From positions 1 to 7,662 of the forward strand of contig JAJZHU010000110.1 of the NCBI GenBank assembly GCA_021798375.1: a DNA stretch of 7,662 bases. The letters run 5' to 3'. Below the pieces are notes generated by a model. It searched no databases, was not told the origin of the DNA, and saw only the letters and a program-made list of their open reading frames with translations. The translations under genes and the position numbers were made by a program. This stretch comes from Pseudomonadota bacterium (GTDB lineage: Bacteria; Pseudomonadota; Alphaproteobacteria; Acetobacterales; Acetobacteraceae). This document shows positions 5,651 to 7,662 of the stretch, one piece after another. The stretch's first letter is position 1, and the number at the start of each line of letters is the position of its first letter.

Positions 5651-6391
5651 ATGATGTTTCGATTGGATGGCAAGACGGCGTTGGTCACCGGCGCTTCGGG
5701 CGGCATCGGCGCCGAGATCGCAAGGAAACTGCACGCCCAAGGCGCCAAGGTGGTGCTTTCCGGCACACGCCAGTCGGTGCTGGATGAATTGGCGCGGGAT
5801 TTGGGTGAGAATGCCTTTGTCGCCGTGGCCGATCTGCGCGAGGCCGCCGCCGCCGATGCGTTGGTGACACAGGCCGAATCGCTCGCCGGGCCGTTGGATA
5901 TTCTGGTCAATAATGCCGGATTCACCCGCGATATGCTGGCGCTGCGGATGAAGGACGAAGACTGGCAATCGGTGCTGGACGTGGATTTATCCGCGCCGTT
6001 CCGCCTTTCGCGCGCGGCTTTGCGCGGCATGTTGCGCCGCCGGGCGGGCCGGATCATCTCGATCGGGTCGATCGTGGGCAGCACCGGCAACCCCGGCCAG
6101 GCCAATTATTGCGCGGCCAAGGCGGGACTCGAGGCCATGAGCAAGGCATTGGCGCAGGAAGTCGGCTCACGCGGGATTACCGTAAACGTGGTGGCGCCGG
6201 GCTTTATCGAAACCCCGATGACCCACGGGCTCGCCCTCGCGCAAAAGGAAAAATTGCTGACCGGCATCCCGATGGGGCGCATGGGCAAACCCGAGGAAAT
6301 CGCCGCCGCCGTGGTATATTTGGCGTCGGGCGAAGCCGCCTGGGTCACCGGATCGACGCTGCATGTCAACGGCGGCATGGCGATGTTATGA
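5651..6391 (+). CDS. fabG: 3-oxoacyl-[acyl-carrier-protein] reductase FabG
   Basis: A 246-residue short-chain dehydrogenase that reduces 3-oxoacyl-ACP to 3-hydroxyacyl-ACP with NADPH, the first reduction of each elongation cycle. It shows the nucleotide-binding TGASGGIG (13-20), NNAG (87-90), catalytic Ser140 in SIGSIVGS, and YCAAK (Tyr153, Lys157), then NVVAPGFIETPMT and the C-terminal HVNGGMAML. In E. coli FabG the fourth active-site residue is Asn in a NL.S.F segment. The matching segment here is DVDLSAPF, with Asp112 in that place; the codon reads GAT. Length is normal for the family. ATG 5651 is preceded by AAAGG (5637-5641), nine bases upstream, and a second ATG follows at once. The 12-base gap after fabD supports co-transcription. 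Confidence 0.96.
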   Translation: MMFRLDGKTALVTGASGGIGAEIARKLHAQGAKVVLSGTRQSVLDELARDLGENAFVAVADLREAAAADALVTQAESLAGPLDILVNNAGFTRDMLALRMKDEDWQSVLDVDLSAPFRLSRAALRGMLRRRAGRIISIGSIVGSTGNPGQANYCAAKAGLEAMSKALAQEVGSRGITVNVVAPGFIETPMTHGLALAQKEKLLTGIPMGRMGKPEEIAAAVVYLASGEAAWVTGSTLHVNGGMAML

Positions 6392-6494
6392 TGCCAAAAA
6401 GCAACTAAAGTGCGTCGCGGCCAAAAACCCGCGCTGTGGGGCTAGTCGTGTACCCCCAGAACGTGTTAATCGCCCGGCTTCACGAAGGATCGCT

Positions 6495-6508
6495 GTCTGA
6501 TGTCAGAC
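6495..6508. promoter_or_regulatory. Palindrome in the acpP leader
   Basis: GTCTGA (6495-6500) and TCAGAC (6503-6508) are perfect arms around a TG centre, 73 bases before the acpP start. The fabG-acpP gap (6392-6581, 190 bases) is far longer than the other gaps in this cluster, which suggests acpP has its own promoter or leader control. The gap also has a short CGCGG/CCGCG pairing (6416-6433) and no clear -35/-10 or terminator with a T-run. Operator function is inferred. Confidence 0.4.
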
Positions 6509-6581
6509 TCCCGGTCCGCACAACAAAACGAACCAAAGACTATTCCCTTTACCAACCGTGAGACGAAAGCTTGAGGACGAG

Positions 6582-6818
6582 ATGAGCGAGATCGGTGACA
6601 AAGTTAAAAAGATCGTTGTCGAGCACCTGGGTGTCGACGAAGCGAAAGTGACGCCGGAAGCATCCTTCATCGACGATCTGGGTGCCGACAGCCTCGACAC
6701 CGTCGAACTGGTGATGGCGTTTGAAGAAGCATTCAGCGTCGAAATCCCGGAAGATGCGGCTGAAAAAATCGCCACCGTCAAGGACGCGATCAGCTACATC
6801 GAATCGCAAAAGGGCTGA
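6582..6818 (+). CDS. acpP: Acyl carrier protein AcpP
   Basis: A 78-residue, strongly acidic protein that carries growing acyl chains on a 4'-phosphopantetheine arm. The attachment site is Ser37 in LGADSLDTVELVM (33-45), the universal DSL motif. MSEIGDKVKKIVVEHLG at the start and the helix III/IV region FSVEIPEDAAEKIATV are classic for alphaproteobacterial and E. coli AcpP, and the length matches. I chose ATG 6582 because it gives the normal MSE start and GAGGA (6573-6577) lies four bases upstream. The in-frame GTG at 6558 would add eight basic residues that do not belong to the family. It sits between fabG and fabF; the 13-base gap to fabF means these two are co-transcribed, probably at high level. 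Confidence 0.97.
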   Translation: MSEIGDKVKKIVVEHLGVDEAKVTPEASFIDDLGADSLDTVELVMAFEEAFSVEIPEDAAEKIATVKDAISYIESQKG

Positions 6819-6831
6819 GGTCGATTCGCAA

Positions 6832-7662
6832 ATGACCGGTGGAATGTCGGGCGGCAAGTTACGCCGCGTTGTCGTCACGGGCTTGGGTATCGTCTCCCCG
6901 CTTGGGGTCGGTGTGCCGTATGTCTGGAAGCGTCTTCTCGCCGGTGAATCCGGCATTTCCACCATCACTGCGTTCGATACCACCGACCTTACCAGCAAGG
7001 TGGCCGGGATTGTGCCCGAAGGCCCGACAGCCGAAGGCGGGTTGAACCTTACCGATTTCATCCCGCACAAAGACCTGAAAAAGATGGATCGCTTCATCCA
7101 TCTGGGTCTGGCCGCCGCGGCCGAAGCCGTGGCCGATAGCGGGTGGGAAATCAAGACCGAGGAAGATGCCAACTCCACCGGTGTCATCATCGGTGCGGGC
7201 ATCGGCGGTTTGCAGACCATCTATGATACCTCGATCCTGATCCACGAAGGCAAAACCCGCCGCGTTTCGCCCTTTTTTATCCCCTCGGCGCTGATCAATC
7301 TGATCTCGGGCCAGGTTTCGATCAAATATGGCTATAAAGGCCCCAACCATTCGGTCGTCACCGCTTGCGCCACCGGCGTGCATGCGATTGGCGACGCCGC
7401 CCGCATCATCGGGCTGGGCGACGCCGAAGTGATGGTGGCCGGTGGCGCCGAAGCCACCGTATGCCCGATCGGCATCGCCGGTTTCTGCGCCGCGCGCGCC
7501 CTTTCCACCAATTTTAACGACTCGCCCCAGCAGGCATCGCGCCCGTGGGACAAAAGTCGCGATGGCTTTGTGATGGGCGAAGGCGCCGGAATTCTGGTGC
7601 TGGAAGAATATGAACACGCCAAGAAGCGCGGCGCCAAGGTTTACGGCGAAGTGGTCGGGTAT
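6832..7662 (+). CDS. fabF: 3-oxoacyl-[acyl-carrier-protein] synthase II FabF (3' end outside window)
   Basis: The first 277 codons of a beta-ketoacyl-ACP synthase, open to the window edge with no stop. E. coli FabF has about 413 residues, so roughly two thirds are present. It condenses malonyl-ACP with an acyl-ACP and releases CO2. Visible features are RRVVVTGLGIVSPLG (11-25), the stretch GVIIGAGIGG (117-126), the nucleophile Cys179 in VTACATGVHAIGDA, and RPWDKSRDGFVMGEGAG (237-253). The two catalytic histidines lie in the missing part, so completeness of the active site cannot be judged. I chose ATG 6832, with GAGG (6817-6820) overlapping the acpP stop 11 bases upstream. The family start is close to RRVVVTG, and Met5 (6844) is an alternative. 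FabF rather than FabB is the likely type from the acpP-fabF order. Confidence 0.95.
   Translation, partial: MTGGMSGGKLRRVVVTGLGIVSPLGVGVPYVWKRLLAGESGISTITAFDTTDLTSKVAGIVPEGPTAEGGLNLTDFIPHKDLKKMDRFIHLGLAAAAEAVADSGWEIKTEEDANSTGVIIGAGIGGLQTIYDTSILIHEGKTRRVSPFFIPSALINLISGQVSIKYGYKGPNHSVVTACATGVHAIGDAARIIGLGDAEVMVAGGAEATVCPIGIAGFCAARALSTNFNDSPQQASRPWDKSRDGFVMGEGAGILVLEEYEHAKKRGAKVYGEVVGY

Noticed and set aside
4520..5968. 482-residue minus-strand open frame across fabD and fabG
   Set aside because: It is antisense to two well-recognised genes, has shadow composition (rich in Gly, His, Arg, Gln) and no motif.
6558..6581. GTG start adding eight residues to acpP
   Set aside because: The added residues are basic and not part of any AcpP. 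The ATG at 6582 gives the normal MSE start behind GAGGA.
6859..7617. Minus-strand open frame opposite fabF
   Set aside because: It is a shadow of the FabF frame, which is continuous through 277 codons and holds the catalytic Cys motif.

Overview
The window looks like a chromosomal segment of an alphaproteobacterium. The support is the fabD-fabG-acpP-fabF order, GC-rich codon use, and intergenic repeats bounded by TAGAGCA/TGCTCTA. Rhodospirillales or Acetobacteraceae is my best guess, from impression only; no rRNA or other marker is present to confirm it.

Layout. (1) 1-1570: a single MFS carboxylate-transporter gene sits between two copies of an intergenic repeat in inverted orientation. The copies are identical over all 104 visible bases, and the right copy supplies the transporter's TAG stop codon. 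(2) 1599-2294: a VIT1/CCC1-family metal transporter on the same strand. (3) 2347-2377: a strong hairpin with a T-run on the minus strand separates it from a convergent block. (4) 2420-3406, minus strand: three small exported proteins in a row, transcribed as glycine-zipper lipoprotein, then a Gly/Tyr-rich secreted protein, then a Lys/Ala-rich secreted protein. None has a function I recognise. (5) 3588-4376, minus strand: a YafJ/EgtC-like class II glutamine amidotransferase. (6) 4667-7662, plus strand: fabD, fabG, acpP and the first 277 codons of fabF, the core of type II fatty-acid synthesis.

How the genes fit together. FabD loads malonyl onto the acyl carrier protein AcpP, FabF condenses it with the growing chain, and FabG reduces the 3-keto product, so the right half is one coherent pathway. 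The left half is accessory: two unrelated transporters and a small-envelope-protein cluster, with no visible link to lipid synthesis.

The points most worth a second look are the perfect inverted repeats around the transporter, the three-gene exported-protein cluster with its paired upstream TTGTCACAG boxes, a 14-bp tandem repeat before the amidotransferase, a palindrome in the acpP leader, and an Asp where FabG normally has its active-site Asn. I saw no CRISPR array, tRNA, rRNA, transposase, integrase or phage gene. Apart from the repeats, I saw no clearly novel multi-gene system.
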